Below are positions 34,618-46,731 of a DNA stretch of 64,000 nucleotides, in pieces. Source of the stretch: Antedon mediterranea. Taxonomy: Eukaryota; Echinodermata; Crinoidea; Comatulida; Antedonidae. How positions within the stretch are numbered: position 1 is the first letter of the stretch; the number at the start of each line of letters is the position of its first letter. The notes below the pieces were generated by a model that saw only the letters and a list, made by a program, of their open reading frames with translations, was not told where the DNA came from and made no database searches. The stretch lies in the NCBI RefSeq assembly GCF_964355755.1, contig NC_092675.1:4066312-4130311 (forward strand). The letters run 5' to 3'. A program made the translations under genes and the position numbers.

Positions 34618-36245
34618 GTTTAAAATTAGGAATCGATGCTAAGTTCGGTGCTTTGTGAATGGTTGCTGGGAGATAAGGACGCTCTGTTGTTTACTGAGGG
34701 TTTACTACACAATTGAGAATAATCCATTGTAAAATAGGGGTGTTCTGGTTGGTATTATGTTTATAACAAGACATACAGTATAACAATATATATAATCAAT
34801 TATTATGCACATCACATATTTAAAAAGGTTTATTTGCAATTATTTCATGTATTAAAACAAATTATGGTTATATAAATACCTTACTATTTCAGCTAGAGAA
34901 AACAGTAACTTAGAAAAAAAAAGTGTAATTTTACTATTCAGAATCACAGTAGACCAGAATGCGAGACAGACACTATCAATCCTGTAATTAATTCTAAGTC
35001 TAAAGAAATGACGGGTGAAGTTAATACAAAACAGTTCACTGGGTGGAACGAATACACTGATAGGCCCTACCAGGGAAGATTGAAATTAATTAATGTTTCA
35101 TTCAAAGTGCTCGGACACCCTTGACTAAACACCGAAAATAATTCCAACTATCCCACGCAATATCGTTGAACATAAGTTAGTATTTCATAGTTTACAATCT
35201 AGAAATAAGATCTGAGATACATGTTGTAAACGTCACAGTGTTTAGCATTTAGCATAATTAAATACATAATTTTTAAAAAAATATAGGATTTTTATAATAA
35301 TGTATATTATGTTATAGCCTATGAGATTCATTCATTCATTTTATTGGGTCAAAATCATTGTCAACATGTATAGCCTATATACACGACAATAAATATAAAC
35401 GAGAAATGTTGAGAGAGTTTAAAGAAAGGCTTAATTATATTAGAAATGAAAATTAGACCTACAAGCTCTAGTGGTAATTTCATAGACGTAGGATTGAACT
35501 CTTGCCGCATTGCTTGTATCCTTAGGCAAGATACTTAACTTACGTTTGCCTCTCTCCACCCAGGTGTAGAAATGGGTACCCGGTTAGATGAAGACAGAAC
35601 TTTGCGCTGATTACTAGCTGCATTATAAGAGTATGTTTCCATGCGTGTTTGATCAAAAAAATTACTGGGGTAATAATGTTCAGCGCATTGAGAGCTTGCT
35701 TATATGCGCTACATAAGAATGAACTATTAGTATTATTATTATATACAATCCATTTTCGAAAGAGAAATAAAACACAATTCTACAAATCAATTTATATTGT
35801 AATAAAGAAAGAAAGTTTTAAGATTAACACAAAAAAAACAAAAAAAAACGTAAATACATCATGTCCTATTTCATGAATTCGAACTTGTTCCACATTGTTT
35901 ACGGTGGTATATCGGAGTCCATATAGCCTAAGACGATATCTAATTATTTTGTTGCAAGTGGTTAAATAAAGTTTAAAATAAAATGACAATAACTTAACTA
36001 CGATAGACCGTATATGAATTACAGTATGTTGTTCTTAAAGATGAAATATGTTTAGTGTGGTTTGATTTTTTTCCAAGACAACAGGCGCTTTTCCTGATCT
36101 CAGTTCGATTAATAGGACAGAACAGCAGCACTCAATTGTCAGATATAAAACATCGAAATTGAATATTACGAAGTGAATGATACCAGGGAAGAGTGAAATT
36201 CCATATTCCCTAATGATACTGTACATTGGTTTATAAGCTGGTTAA
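34618..36245. other. Intergenic stretch upstream of PRXL2C
   Basis: It contains the PRXL2C promoter side, which could not be delimited, and a SINE at 35470-35740. I see no supported exon. Confidence 0.5.
35470..35740 (+). mobile_element. SINE with CTCTCCACCCAGGTGTAGAA body, + copy
   Basis: It contains GGATTGAACTCTTGCC (B-box-like region), AGGCAAGATACTTAAC, TGCCTCTCTCCACCCAGGTG and CGCTGATTACTAGCTGCATT, ending near ATATGCGCTACATAAG. An inverted relative lies at 38590-38775. Confidence 0.7.
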
Positions 36246-39200
36246 TTAAGGCATCACCTCCAGATAATCCGGACTTGGGTTTCCGGGAATTTGCTTTGGA
36301 TCAATATATGCATATTCGTCTTGCTGCTGTGCTTCTGTGGTTGAACCGGGTCTAGGGTTCGGTAATGGAGGCCTGTAACTCATGCTCATCTTTTCCGCGT
36401 TTTTGTTGTTATTTTTTGCTTTTGACTTCTGTGGAGTAGGGGCGTATACGTTTCCGATTTGTTTTTTCTTTTCTTTGGCAGATCCACTGCAACAATAGAA
36501 ACACAATAAAATTTAATAGGCATATAATATATATAATATATATTATAATAACAAATTACAAAAATATTATGTAAATTAATCTAGGCCGAATACAAATTTT
36601 TTTTTTAATTGTTTTGTCAGATTTGGGCTATTACAACATATAGTTGTATATTTTCCACCCAATTCTCGTACGACATTATAGCGATAATAAAGATTCCAGA
36701 GTTTCTTCTCTTCTCCCACATGGTCACTGTTTGATATGCCCCATATCAAATTTGTTATGTGTTACATACAGTATTATATATGATATATAGGCTATTGTAT
36801 TAAGTTTGAACATGTTGATATGTTGTTTCACTTAACTTTTAACTGAGTTCCTCTCATAATCTGGAAGGACGCAGGAAAAACAATTTTTCTTTTTCGTTGA
36901 AATTATATGAGAACATGTTTTTTGCTTGTAATGAGAGGTGTGTGTTGAATAGTGGGCGTCAACAGATACAGACGATTGACAGAAAACCAACGTGTTAAAG
37001 CCTTTATTATTAATACTATTACATGTACTATTACTCTAGGGGCGTAATAGGTTTATGTATTTTCTTACCTTTTTGTATTTCTTAAACAAATGAATGATAT
37101 AAATGCAGCCCAGCTGAGTACAAGAACAAGAGCCAACACGACAATGATCACTATCAATACTGTAAAACAGAGAGAAAAATAATTAGTAAACAAAAGTCAA
37201 CTTAATAATCGCAGTCGGTTTTTTATCCTACTAATATTTCTAAAATATTGCAATATACCGCCTTTGTCGCTTTTTCGTGACATTCTCGTGTCAACAAAAT
37301 GTCAACCCCTATTCATTCGTTTATTTTATTTAATAACATATTTATCCAGGATTACACAATCAAGTAAAAGAACCTGTTCTGCATTGTGGTCCTGTCTTAA
37401 ATACAAAAATAAATAGGGGGTGGGGTGGAGGGTATAGTTGTGAAAAAATTAGTTACTAGTTACTATTTACTTAATGTATGACCGTAATGCGAGAGATACT
37501 GACAGTGTCCCAAAAAAAAAGATCCTGATTTGTTCACAATTCAAAGCTATATTACTATCCAAGTTAAGTTTGACAATTATAAGCCATGCCAACAAACGAA
37601 GAAGAAGCTTGTATAAGGTGAGAATTGGAATATACACTGAGCCGAATGATCAATTTACCGAATGACTAATTGTTTAAATTGTTCCACCACTATACGATTA
37701 AATAGCTAATTTCAAATAGAGAACAGTGTAAACGAATCAATAAATCGGACCCGTCTTACCTGTGTCCGACGACGAAGGAGCTATAAGAAGAAAACAAATA
37801 TTATAAGTATTAAATATAGTTTAATATATTTTAGTTATGTATTATTGGGCAGTCACTCATCACTCACTCGCTAATATTGACCTAAACCAAATTCAAATGA
37901 TAAATAAGACTGGACTGAAATAAGACTCTAAACTGGGCTAATAATATACTGTTATACATTTTCGAAAAATAACATCATACTGTATATCAGCAGAGTGAAG
38001 CCCTACATGGATAATAATGTCTATATACTCTTACATAATTCTGAGCACAGAGAGTTTCTTATTTTACAACTCCCTGTTCTGAAGAATTCTTAACTTTAGT
38101 ATATCCTTTCATCATTCGCTACTACACTATATACACATCTCGAACAAAATATCTGACCCAAAAATACTTACGTGGGTCTGGGCATGGTGTCGAGGGTGGT
38201 GGGCAGTCATTTTGAGGATCCGGGCATGGTGTCGGTGGTGGGCAATTCGGTAATGAACCGTCCGCTGGCGCACAATATAAGTCACCGTTTAGAGAGGTAG
38301 TCATTGGCGGACAGAGCAACTCCAATTGTTGGCCTACCGGGCAAGTAATAACTAAATAACTAATAGTATCATTGTAGCACGTCCCATCCTCTGGTAGTGG
38401 CGGTTCTACGTTCACATTAAATAATTTAGGACAGGTATCTAGAAAAGAAGATATTTTATACAAAAAGTCAATGTTGTATTCAAATAAATCAGTACTTGAT
38501 ACAGATTGTGATAACTGATAGTTAATTTGATAATATTTACGAGCAATATTCTTACAAAATATAACAAATTAATCGTTGTTATATAATAATAATATCCTGG
38601 ATTTATATTGCGCCTAATGTTGTGAAACCTCTAAGCGCTGAACATTATTACCCCAGTCATTGTTTTTGGGATCAAACACGTATGTAAACATACTCCCATA
38701 ATGCAGCTAGTAATCAGCGCAAAGTTGTGTCTTAAATGCACAGTATTCTCAGCCACAGGTACCTAATCTAAGGTAACCTAATACTGTATACAGAATAGCG
38801 TATTTGTACTATGTTTGTATATTAAAAGTTGAAACGAATCACTAGTGGTACACCGTCTTTACTAATAAAATATTTCACCCTTGCGTTTACATAACTTTTC
38901 TTGTACGTCATTTAACTATATGAGACATAGAAAGTATGGGCGGCCATTTAAATTGTAACTATTATGGCCCCAATGACCGTCCATACGAATTACAATTTTT
39001 ATTAATGGGCCTATGTTTACATGGTGTTAGTCTTACTGCATTATTATAACGTCACACATTTTTTACGCATGCACCACGTAATGCTACATTTACTAAATAC
39101 AATACCACACGAATACAGTGCACACAGGCTGTGGTGTACAATCGACCTGTACAGTCACAATAATTTAATAAAGTATATTCCATAACACTGTATCTATATG

Positions 39201-41083
39201 ACTTAACCTTTTTGTGTAGGTTTACTACTTTATAGGTTTTCAATGTCCTAGAGTACTATTCCGTTTGTCAAATATTTACAGACTAATTATTATTATAGTA
39301 ACAGGCCTAACAACACACCGATTGGTTATCATGGATGGAGGAATTCTCAGGAATTTCTCTACCACGGTATATAATTTTCAATAAAAGCAAATATTTAAAA
39401 TCAGGAGGAGAATTTCATTTCAACTGTGGGCTGTGAATAAATAGAGAGGGGGAATCAAAATAATGTATAGCCATAGCCCAAAGATAAAACAATATAATTT
39501 GAATATATCTCTTTAACGATCAATGTGAAATAGATAGATAAAAGTGGGAAACTGTCACGAAAGAGGAAGATGAGTAGCATTTACAATTTACTAGGGGGCC
39601 TATTATTTATGGTAAGATTTTTACGCCGTCCATTTATTCAGATACCCAGAATAACAGGTGGGCCTCAATGAAAGTTTAAGTTCCATAGTTAATTATTAAT
39701 ATTTTGTGTAATATAAACAATATGCATTCATGTACTGTATGATTTTATATGAGGATAATACCAGACAATAGTCATATTGGTATACTTGAGCACAGTGATA
39801 AAGAATAGGATAAACTTAACAATATACAAAAAATAACATTAATGTACGATCCCATTTAACACTGTTCTCAATAGTCATATTGGTATACTTGAGCACAGTG
39901 ATAAAGAATAGGATAAACAGTTATATCATTATTAGACATTTTAAAAGTATGAGGGGCTAATTACGATCAATACCGGGCCTGTAAAATATTATACTGTATA
40001 ATATTTACACATAATATTATAGTCACTATAACCTCAATAGACGGTGACGATCCTGCTTCATATTTGTCGCGTGTAAAAAAAATAATGAACTGGTTCAAGT
40101 TCACACCCAAATTTGACAACAACACACCCGATAGATATTTTCAAAGCCCGCGTCAAAGAGAAACATCTTACCTTGACATGCTGGTGCTGGTGTAGGTGCA
40201 CGAATACCCACGAAATAACTTGCCCATATAAATATTATCGGAAATTGTCGGTTGTTTATAATCGCCATTTCATTTTTATGTTGTGGAACCGCGATCGTTC
40301 TCTAGCTTAATGGACCGAGCCGCTTCAGAAATATATTGTGTAACCTATAACCACGCTTAATCATGCATACCCCTTTTTTACAATAGCATGCATATTGATT
40401 ACAATGGAAACCAATATAAATATTTGGCCCTTTTTTGTTGTCAAAATCGACGGTCCAATTATACCCGTTTATAAATAACTCATAAACGTAGGGTAGGCTA
40501 AGAAATTAATGCACTTTCGGTGGATTCTTAATTATTATTATTTTAAGATTTCATACATCATAATACCTATATTTGTTATTACCATTTTGTAAGGTTAGTG
40601 AGATTAAGCAAGTATAGGTATATTCATAATTTCTTGATTTTGGGCCTGTTTCGTCTGATGACTGTACATAATGGACTGTCTATACTTTGGAAACGCCCGA
40701 ATTATGACGTATGTATTTAAACTTTAAAATAAGAGTTAGAGCGGAACACAATGATGTTAATGATGTTTTTAGAGACCAAATGATGCCTAAGCTTTCTTCT
40801 AAGATATCTTCCCATGATATTTTATCTATGAATCCCATATTTATGATTTTTAAAAGTAAAGAATAGCATTTACAGTATTATTAGGCTCACTATGCTATTG
40901 ATGCTGTTTTAAAAAGTTGGTCCTATAATATAATATAGCAGGTTTTGTAATACTAACAACAAACCTCATAGATCGTTTATCAGTTGAAAACTTACCTTCA
41001 CAAGTATCATTAACCGCGAGAGTGACAACCAAAAATGACATCGTCAACAAAATAATATAAGTAACATGATTGTGTTCCTCCAT
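36246..41083 (-). CDS. Small type I membrane protein with sushi-like domain and tyrosine/PxPxPR tail, paralogue A
   Basis: Exons in transcript order: 41083-40996, 38438-38172, 37780-37760, 37159-37069 and 36486-36246, giving 235 residues. Residues 1-23 are a signal peptide. The next exon is a Cys-rich, diverged sushi-like domain (DTCPKLFNV, TCYNDTISYLVITCP, ELLCPPM) followed by repeated CPDP and CPPP. A 21-nt exon gives the stalk. The membrane helix is about 127-150 (VLIVIIVVLALVLVLSW). The tail holds VYAP at Y170, RPPLPNPR at 194-201, YAYID at 214-218 and DYLEV at 229-233. I do not recognise the family. By architecture it could be a signalling receptor or adhesion protein, with SH3 and SH2/PTB partners at the tail. 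An alternative first exon lies at 40172-40268. Confidence 0.75.
38590..38775 (-). mobile_element. SINE, minus-strand relative of 35470-35740
   Basis: The reverse strand shares CTTTGCGCTGATTACTAGCT, GCATTATGGGAGTATGTTTA, ACTGGGGTAATAATGTTCAG and CGCTTAGAGG with the copy at 35470, in the same order. It lies in intron 1 of paralogue A. Confidence 0.7.
39768..39916. repeat. 50-bp direct repeat, two copies 102 bp apart
   Basis: CAATAGTCATATTGGTATAC followed by TTGAGCACAGTGATAAAGAA and TAGGATAAAC occurs at about 39768 and again at about 39870 without visible change. It lies in intron 1 of paralogue A. Confidence 0.85.
40172..40268 (-). CDS. Alternative signal-peptide first exon for paralogue A
   Basis: On the minus strand, ATG at 40268-40266 opens 32 codons: MAIINNRQFPIIFIWASYFV, then a Pro/Ala stretch (RAPTPAPACQ). 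A GTAAG donor follows in phase 1. Phase and position fit direct splicing to the sushi-like exon at 38438, as for the exon at 40996-41083. The Pro/Ala-Cys end resembles the end of paralogue B's signal exon (VAPAATCASK). It may be a second promoter's first exon or the remnant of another paralogue. Confidence 0.5.
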
Positions 41084-42103
41084 GTTTAGATCTTGTGTGT
41101 ATGACAGGTTGGCGACTGTACTTAGATATCGTGGTGTTCAGAAAAGAATTTTACTAAGCTCATTCTTAACAATGACACTGAGTTTCATAAAAGAACCTCA
41201 ATGACTCTGAAGTTTCTTCTTTGTCGTTCAAATGGTACTAAATCATTGTCCACTCACATTTTGTGTACAACGAATAGTCAATAGGTCACTAATAAAAGAA
41301 TTATAACAATACATACGACGTCTACAATTTCACTGTGTTTTTCAATGTTAACAAGAGAATTGTCAAACTCTCTTACTCATTTTGTTTATTCAACCACGGT
41401 ACAACAATACGCAAAAAAAATATCCTCCCCCTACTTTTTATAAAGTGATTCCACAGCATACATTATTCGTAATTTTGTTATTGATTGTTATTGATTTTTA
41501 ATGTATAATAAAAATAGTATTTTTCTTTGTAAAAATAGACAACCCAGGCTACCTTTTTGAAATAGATATATAACGTTTGGACAAGGTGATATTCGTACGA
41601 ATCCGAAAACTCAATTGGTTGCGCATTTTTGTGTTACAAAAGATGAAATACTGTACAAATACAATGGTTTCGACTAGGCCTATACCGAATACATTTTCCT
41701 TGTACAAAATTTTTGTTTACCGATGTGTATCGTATCTTACAAAATTGTCCATTTTGTAGCCTAGTTTTTTTGTAGCCTAGTTACAATAATCCATGAATTC
41801 GTTAGCTTGTTATTCGGCCAGGCATATATTAATTTAAAAACTCCTTCATATAATCATAGAGCATTCTGTTTCGTTTCTGTATTTATAGTATAAATAATAG
41901 TAAACGGTTTAAGCAAAAATAACAACAATTAGTCTAGAGAATTCAAAATTGAATATGTGATTGTCTGGCGAAGATTCTTGGGCTAAACGATACGTTATTA
42001 ATTCGAAAGGTATTTACAATGAGTTATCAAAGCATCACATTGATGTTGAATATCCTTTATTTTATGGAAATGTATGGAACGCTCTACCCATTGTGTTCAC
42101 TGT
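41084..42103. other. Spacer between paralogues A and B
   Basis: This is AT-rich sequence with no supported exon. It should contain the promoter of A and the 3' UTR of B. TTTATT (AATAAA on the minus strand) is present but not decisive. Confidence 0.4.
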
Positions 42104-45100
42104 TCACTCTATTAGTTCTAAATACACAGGTTTGTTTTCCTCCCTCTTAAATTTCTCTCTATCAACATACTCGTATTCTGGATCCGGTTCTCCCATAGTA
42201 TCGTCTCTTGGTTTTGGCATAGGTGGTCTTGCACTCGGTGACAAACTGTCATTTGAGCCCTTCACCAGCGTTGGCTGCTGTTCTGAGATGTAGACGGTTT
42301 CTTGTACTTTTACAACAGAAGTCCTGAAATAGTAAGACATATGTTTACAAAAGACACCATTTCGTCATTTCGTCATTTCGTCATTTCGTCATTTAGTCAT
42401 TTCGTCATTTAGTCATTTCGTCATTTAGTCATTTCGTCATTTAATCATTTCGTCATTTAGTCATTTCGTCATTTAGTCATTTCGTCATTTAGTCATTTCG
42501 TCATTTAGTCATTTCGTCATTTAGTCATTTCGTCATTTAGTCATTTCGTCATTTCGTCAGTTAGTCATTTCATCATTTAGTCATTTCGTCATTTCGTCAT
42601 TTAGTCATTTCGTCATTTAGTCATTTCGTCATTTAGTCATTTCGTCATTTCGTCATTTAGTCATTTCGTCATTTAGTCATTTCGTCATTTAGTCATTTCG
42701 TCATTTAGTCATTTCGTCATTTAGTCTCTAGCATTGACGAAATGGCATTCCATTATTAGAATAATGCTTAGTAGTAACTGTATAATTATGATAATGAAAT
42801 ATTCATAAAAAGTAATAGAAGTGTTACATACTCTCTTCTGCAGATAAAAAACAAAAGGAAAAAGAGCCAACTTAGAATCAACAACACTGCCAGCACTATG
42901 ATTACTATAACTAACGCTGAATCTAAAAGACAAAAATAAAAAAGTTATAAATCATAGTGGTAAGGCATATTGTATTTGTGAGTGATATGAAGAGCCATTA
43001 TGATTTGAAAGATATTCACTAAAACAACTCGGCGTAGGCATATTATACGCTTGGTTATGTTTTATGAAGTCGATTCATAACTGGATATTTAAGTAAGTAG
43101 TACAATATATTGACAAACACAAATTATTACGATAAAATTCCTTAAAAATCATCAAGTATCAGACCCATCGACAGGTACAGAATTCTAAAAAATGTTCAAC
43201 AAAGGTAACCAGATGGCTTGGTGGTTATGTTTGGCTACCAATACAATGGTCATGGGTTCAAGTCCTGTCATATGTCAGGATTTTTTTCTAATGAAAATGT
43301 ACAACTCCACTCCCAAAGACTTGTAATAATGTAGAGCATCTTGTGTTGTATATGTCTGTATTGTGAACGGGATTGCCACCTTTAAAGCGTGGTTCCCACT
43401 AGCGACGCAACACAAGGACGTAACGCAACGCAAGTGAATTGACCAATCACAAGCGATGGCTTATTCGCTTGTGATTGCTAACTGTCTGTAACTTCGCTTG
43501 CCATTGGTTAAAACGCTTGCGTTGCGTTAACGTCCTTTGCGTTACGTTCTAGTGGGAACCAAGCTTAAGAAGGATAGTGAATGAATTTGCTTTTGGTTAT
43601 CCTTGGCAATGTGCCTAAAAAAACAAAACAAAACAAAAACTAATTTGTGGTATCTTATTGGACAAAACTATGTAGACTGTAGATATTAAACATGTTCTCT
43701 ACCTGTATCAGATATGAATTCCTCCTCTTCATAATAATCTGTTGTTTAAATGAACATATAAAATGATTAATAAACATTTCTTATCGGTTTTCATTTATTG
43801 TACATATTCCATTAGTAATGTGCCAATACAAAATGTCTTTATATAATTATTGATATATGTCTCAAGTTAAAATCTCAAGTGTTTTGCACACTGTTATATG
43901 AAAACCTCTTTTCAATCCCTGTGACTTCTTCACGAGTGCATTACTCATCCAAAGCTGGTCCATAAAAAGAGCAGAGCAACATAACAAGACAATTCACTTC
44001 AACCAGTTCATCATTTTCTCTCGGCCACTCCAGCGACACTTTGCCCTGATATTGGATTTATGTATTTTCGATACTTATGGCGAAAATATTTATCTAAACA
44101 CTCGTGTTAACATTAAATATTTTTGTTTAATGTTAAATAGTTTAGGCCTACCTTCACAGACTGAATCAGTGCAATCTGACGAGTCATGGGGAGGTGGTGG
44201 TGGCGGTGGAGGCGGCGGGACATCTTGAACACATGTTGGTGCTTCGAGATTCCAATTAAACGAGTCATCACACGATAAATGTATTTCTTTTGCTTTTAAT
44301 CGAAATCCTTCATTGCACGTAAACTTCATATATTTCTTTCCTTGCGGAAGGCACGGCTCTTCCGTATTAGTGTCCATGGCCGGTGGCCATGGAATTACAT
44401 TGCCGTTTTCAAATCCGGTAGCTGGAACTCCATTCGGTAGTGGACATAAATCTGAAATAAAACTAATTAATTAAAGACATACCACTTAATTAACCATTAT
44501 TTTATCTCGTAATAATTATTAGAACCCCTCTGTTTAGTATAACATCCCTATCCAGGATATACACCTCCATTAAGTGGACAATCTATCAAAGGGACATTTT
44601 TATTATCATAACAATTATGCGATATACTGTAGTAAAGTACTGTAATATTCTCTTCGAAGCGTCCCTGAATTAACTCTGGTGTAACTAAATACCGAAAATT
44701 ACCGAAAAATACCGAAAAATACCGAAAAATACCGAAAAATAACTGAATTATTATTATAAATTGTTTACCACGCTCAACAATGAAAGAAATACATAAAAAT
44801 TGCTCAAAACTTTCACAGATATTTACAAAACTTCAAACAAGCACTGCAGGAACAAATCTCAATACTAATACTTATATTCACGTGTAAACTTTATATTCTT
44901 TCAGAAATGATCGACTGTGGTTATGTTTCTTTTATGTTTTTAATTTTATTTTTACATTCTTTACGTTATTTAATTCCACTGCTTGTAGATCTATGTGTTT
45001 TATGTTAATTTGAAATAAAAGAACTAGGCCTTAACAATTCAATTATTAGTGTATTAAAATGATTAACATCATTTATAAATGTTCAATTAAATTTAAAATA

Positions 45101-45407
45101 CTGTACTGAAATAAACAGAATTACAACCATGATTTGGTTGTACTGTGATGTGATACTATATGTGATATAGAATGGAGACACGAAAGTATTATTTATCTTT
45201 AGGGCCGGATACACTCGATCCTTTAACGGATAGAAAAACACTAAAAGCACCCATTAACCATGCTATAGGCATGACAATGCCCTCACGAATATAATGCCCA
45301 TACTTACATTTAGATGCACAGGTGGCTGCTGGGGCAACAACAACATCAAGTAAAATACAGATATGAAATATTAGAAAACAAGACAAGTTTACTCTCCGTG
45401 TTAACAT
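42104..45407 (-). CDS. Small type I membrane sushi protein with tyrosine/PxPxPR tail, paralogue B
   Basis: Exons in transcript order: 45407-45308, 44451-44152, 43738-43703, 42922-42832 and 42323-42104, giving 248 residues. A signal peptide (about 1-25) is followed by one clear sushi/CCP module: CPLPNG, a Cys in EEPCLPQGKKY, FTCNEGFRL, HLSC, and W then APTC. A run of about ten prolines and an acidic stalk (YYEEEEFISD) come next. The membrane helix is about 149-171 (ALVIVIIVLAVLLILSW). The tail has ETVYI (Y187), VKGSND, RPPMPKPR (208-215), EYEYV (Y226, Y228) and VYLEL (Y243). The function is unknown; it may be a receptor. The last intron holds a 370-bp octamer repeat. B and C are closest to each other, and A is more diverged outside the cell. 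Confidence 0.82.
42356..42727. repeat. TCATTTCG/TCATTTAG octamer tandem repeat
   Basis: About 46 copies of an 8-bp unit alternate, mostly as TCATTTCGTCATTTAG, making a 16-bp higher-order period. It sits in the last intron of paralogue B, about 33 bp from the acceptor of the tail exon. Confidence 0.92.
43200..43382 (+). mobile_element. tRNA-derived SINE
   Basis: It has an A-box-like ATGGCTTGGTGGTTA and a B-box GGGTTCAAGTCCTG, spaced as in a tRNA, followed by an unrelated body. It lies directly next to the MITE at 43384, in an intron of paralogue B. Confidence 0.6.
43384..43567. mobile_element. GTGGTTCCCACTAG MITE, copy 2
   Basis: It is almost identical to the copy at 673-856, including AGCGATGGCTTATTCGCTTG and the ends GCGTGGTTCCCACTAG and CTAGTGGGAACCAAGC. 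High identity suggests recent spread. Confidence 0.85.
44688..44745. repeat. ACCGAAAAAT short tandem repeat
   Basis: About five units of TACCGAAAAA occur in intron 1 of paralogue B. Confidence 0.8.
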
Positions 45408-46731
45408 TTTTTTTTCTTCTAATTGTTGAACGACTCCAATACATTGGCTTGTGTCTATCCTTGACGTGAACGAAACGCACAATCTTTTAATCCTCATATT
45501 GTAGAAAGTGAGTAGGTCGAATGTGTGACGTACTTGTTTTTTGGTAATATAATCACACTATAAAACTTTAATCGTTTTTTGGAAGACAACTACAATTTAA
45601 CAATAGGAACAAAGAAGTGTAAAAATATGTAACAAAGATAATTATAATTTATCTTGAAATTAAAAAATACTAATTTTTTTTCTTATTATTCACTTTAACT
45701 GTACTTGGTAAAAACGAGAATATTAATTTGAAAAAAATCAACCGAAAGCCCATGTTTGTGCAAAAGTGAGTAACTAAAACTACATATTCATGTTTGATTT
45801 TATTCATATGTTTATGTTTAGGGGGCAATACACTTTAAATAAAAGTTATCATTCGGACAACATGATCAATCGCCTTCCTACGACTGGGTTTTCTACAGCA
45901 TAGCATCATAATTGTTTTGTAGGCCTAGGTCCAAGATTGGTTACGGTTTAATTTGGTAATTCTAGGGAAGAGTAAAATTTCTATACGTTTTTCTTTTGTG
46001 TTTTTTATGTTCTTTTTGGCGTAAAACTTTAATAGGATCTATAATTGAACACTTTAAATTGTGAAAACAAAATTATTTATTAGAATATGTAGAAAGAAGT
46101 ACTCGTAACCTTCAATGTAGTACAGTAATAATATTATACGTTAGAACGCCCTCTGTTGTGTTGCAACTTCCAAACCATGGAGGAAACAACTACCAACACG
46201 TTCCACACTTAAGATTGAAACAGTAGGCCTATTTTGAATATGAACAATTACAAATTCTTCTATAGTTGTATTATGCATATCTTTTATAATATTAACATAA
46301 TGTTATAGTTAGTTTACAATAAAATATGTCTGTATTGGATGGGTTGAGCGTTTTAAACGGATAAGATCTTTGAAAAGCAAAGTTCAATCTAAACTGCCGT
46401 TGTTCCGCAACACTATTCATTCATTCATCTTTTATTTCGGAAAAAAAAAAATTCTCCATAGTTCAGTAACAAATTAGTGTACATTATTGTAACCTAGTTG
46501 GTTAAGGCTAAAGGGTAACTCCGAGTTTGAAATGTCCATTGTTTGTTATAAAATATGGCCTTTATATAACAACATTGATAATAACTTCACTTATCTTTAG
46601 ACAGCGGTAAATGGGTGACGTGAAATAAGTTTTTAAAAAGTGATGCTACAGCACCGTTTCGTAACGAATCATCACGAAAAATTCATTTGATTTTATCATC
46701 GCCTAAACTTGCGTAAACGGCGTTCGATAGA
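45408..46731. other. Spacer between paralogues B and C
   Basis: No exon or clear repeat is visible. It includes the 5' flank of B and the 3' UTR of C. Confidence 0.4.

Noticed and set aside
41961-42293. 110-codon plus-strand frame
   Set aside because: It is antisense to the tail exon of paralogue B, which has splice sites, phase and paralogue support.
42356-42727. Regular repeat array resembling CRISPR
   Set aside because: Units are contiguous octamers without unique spacers, in an animal intron.
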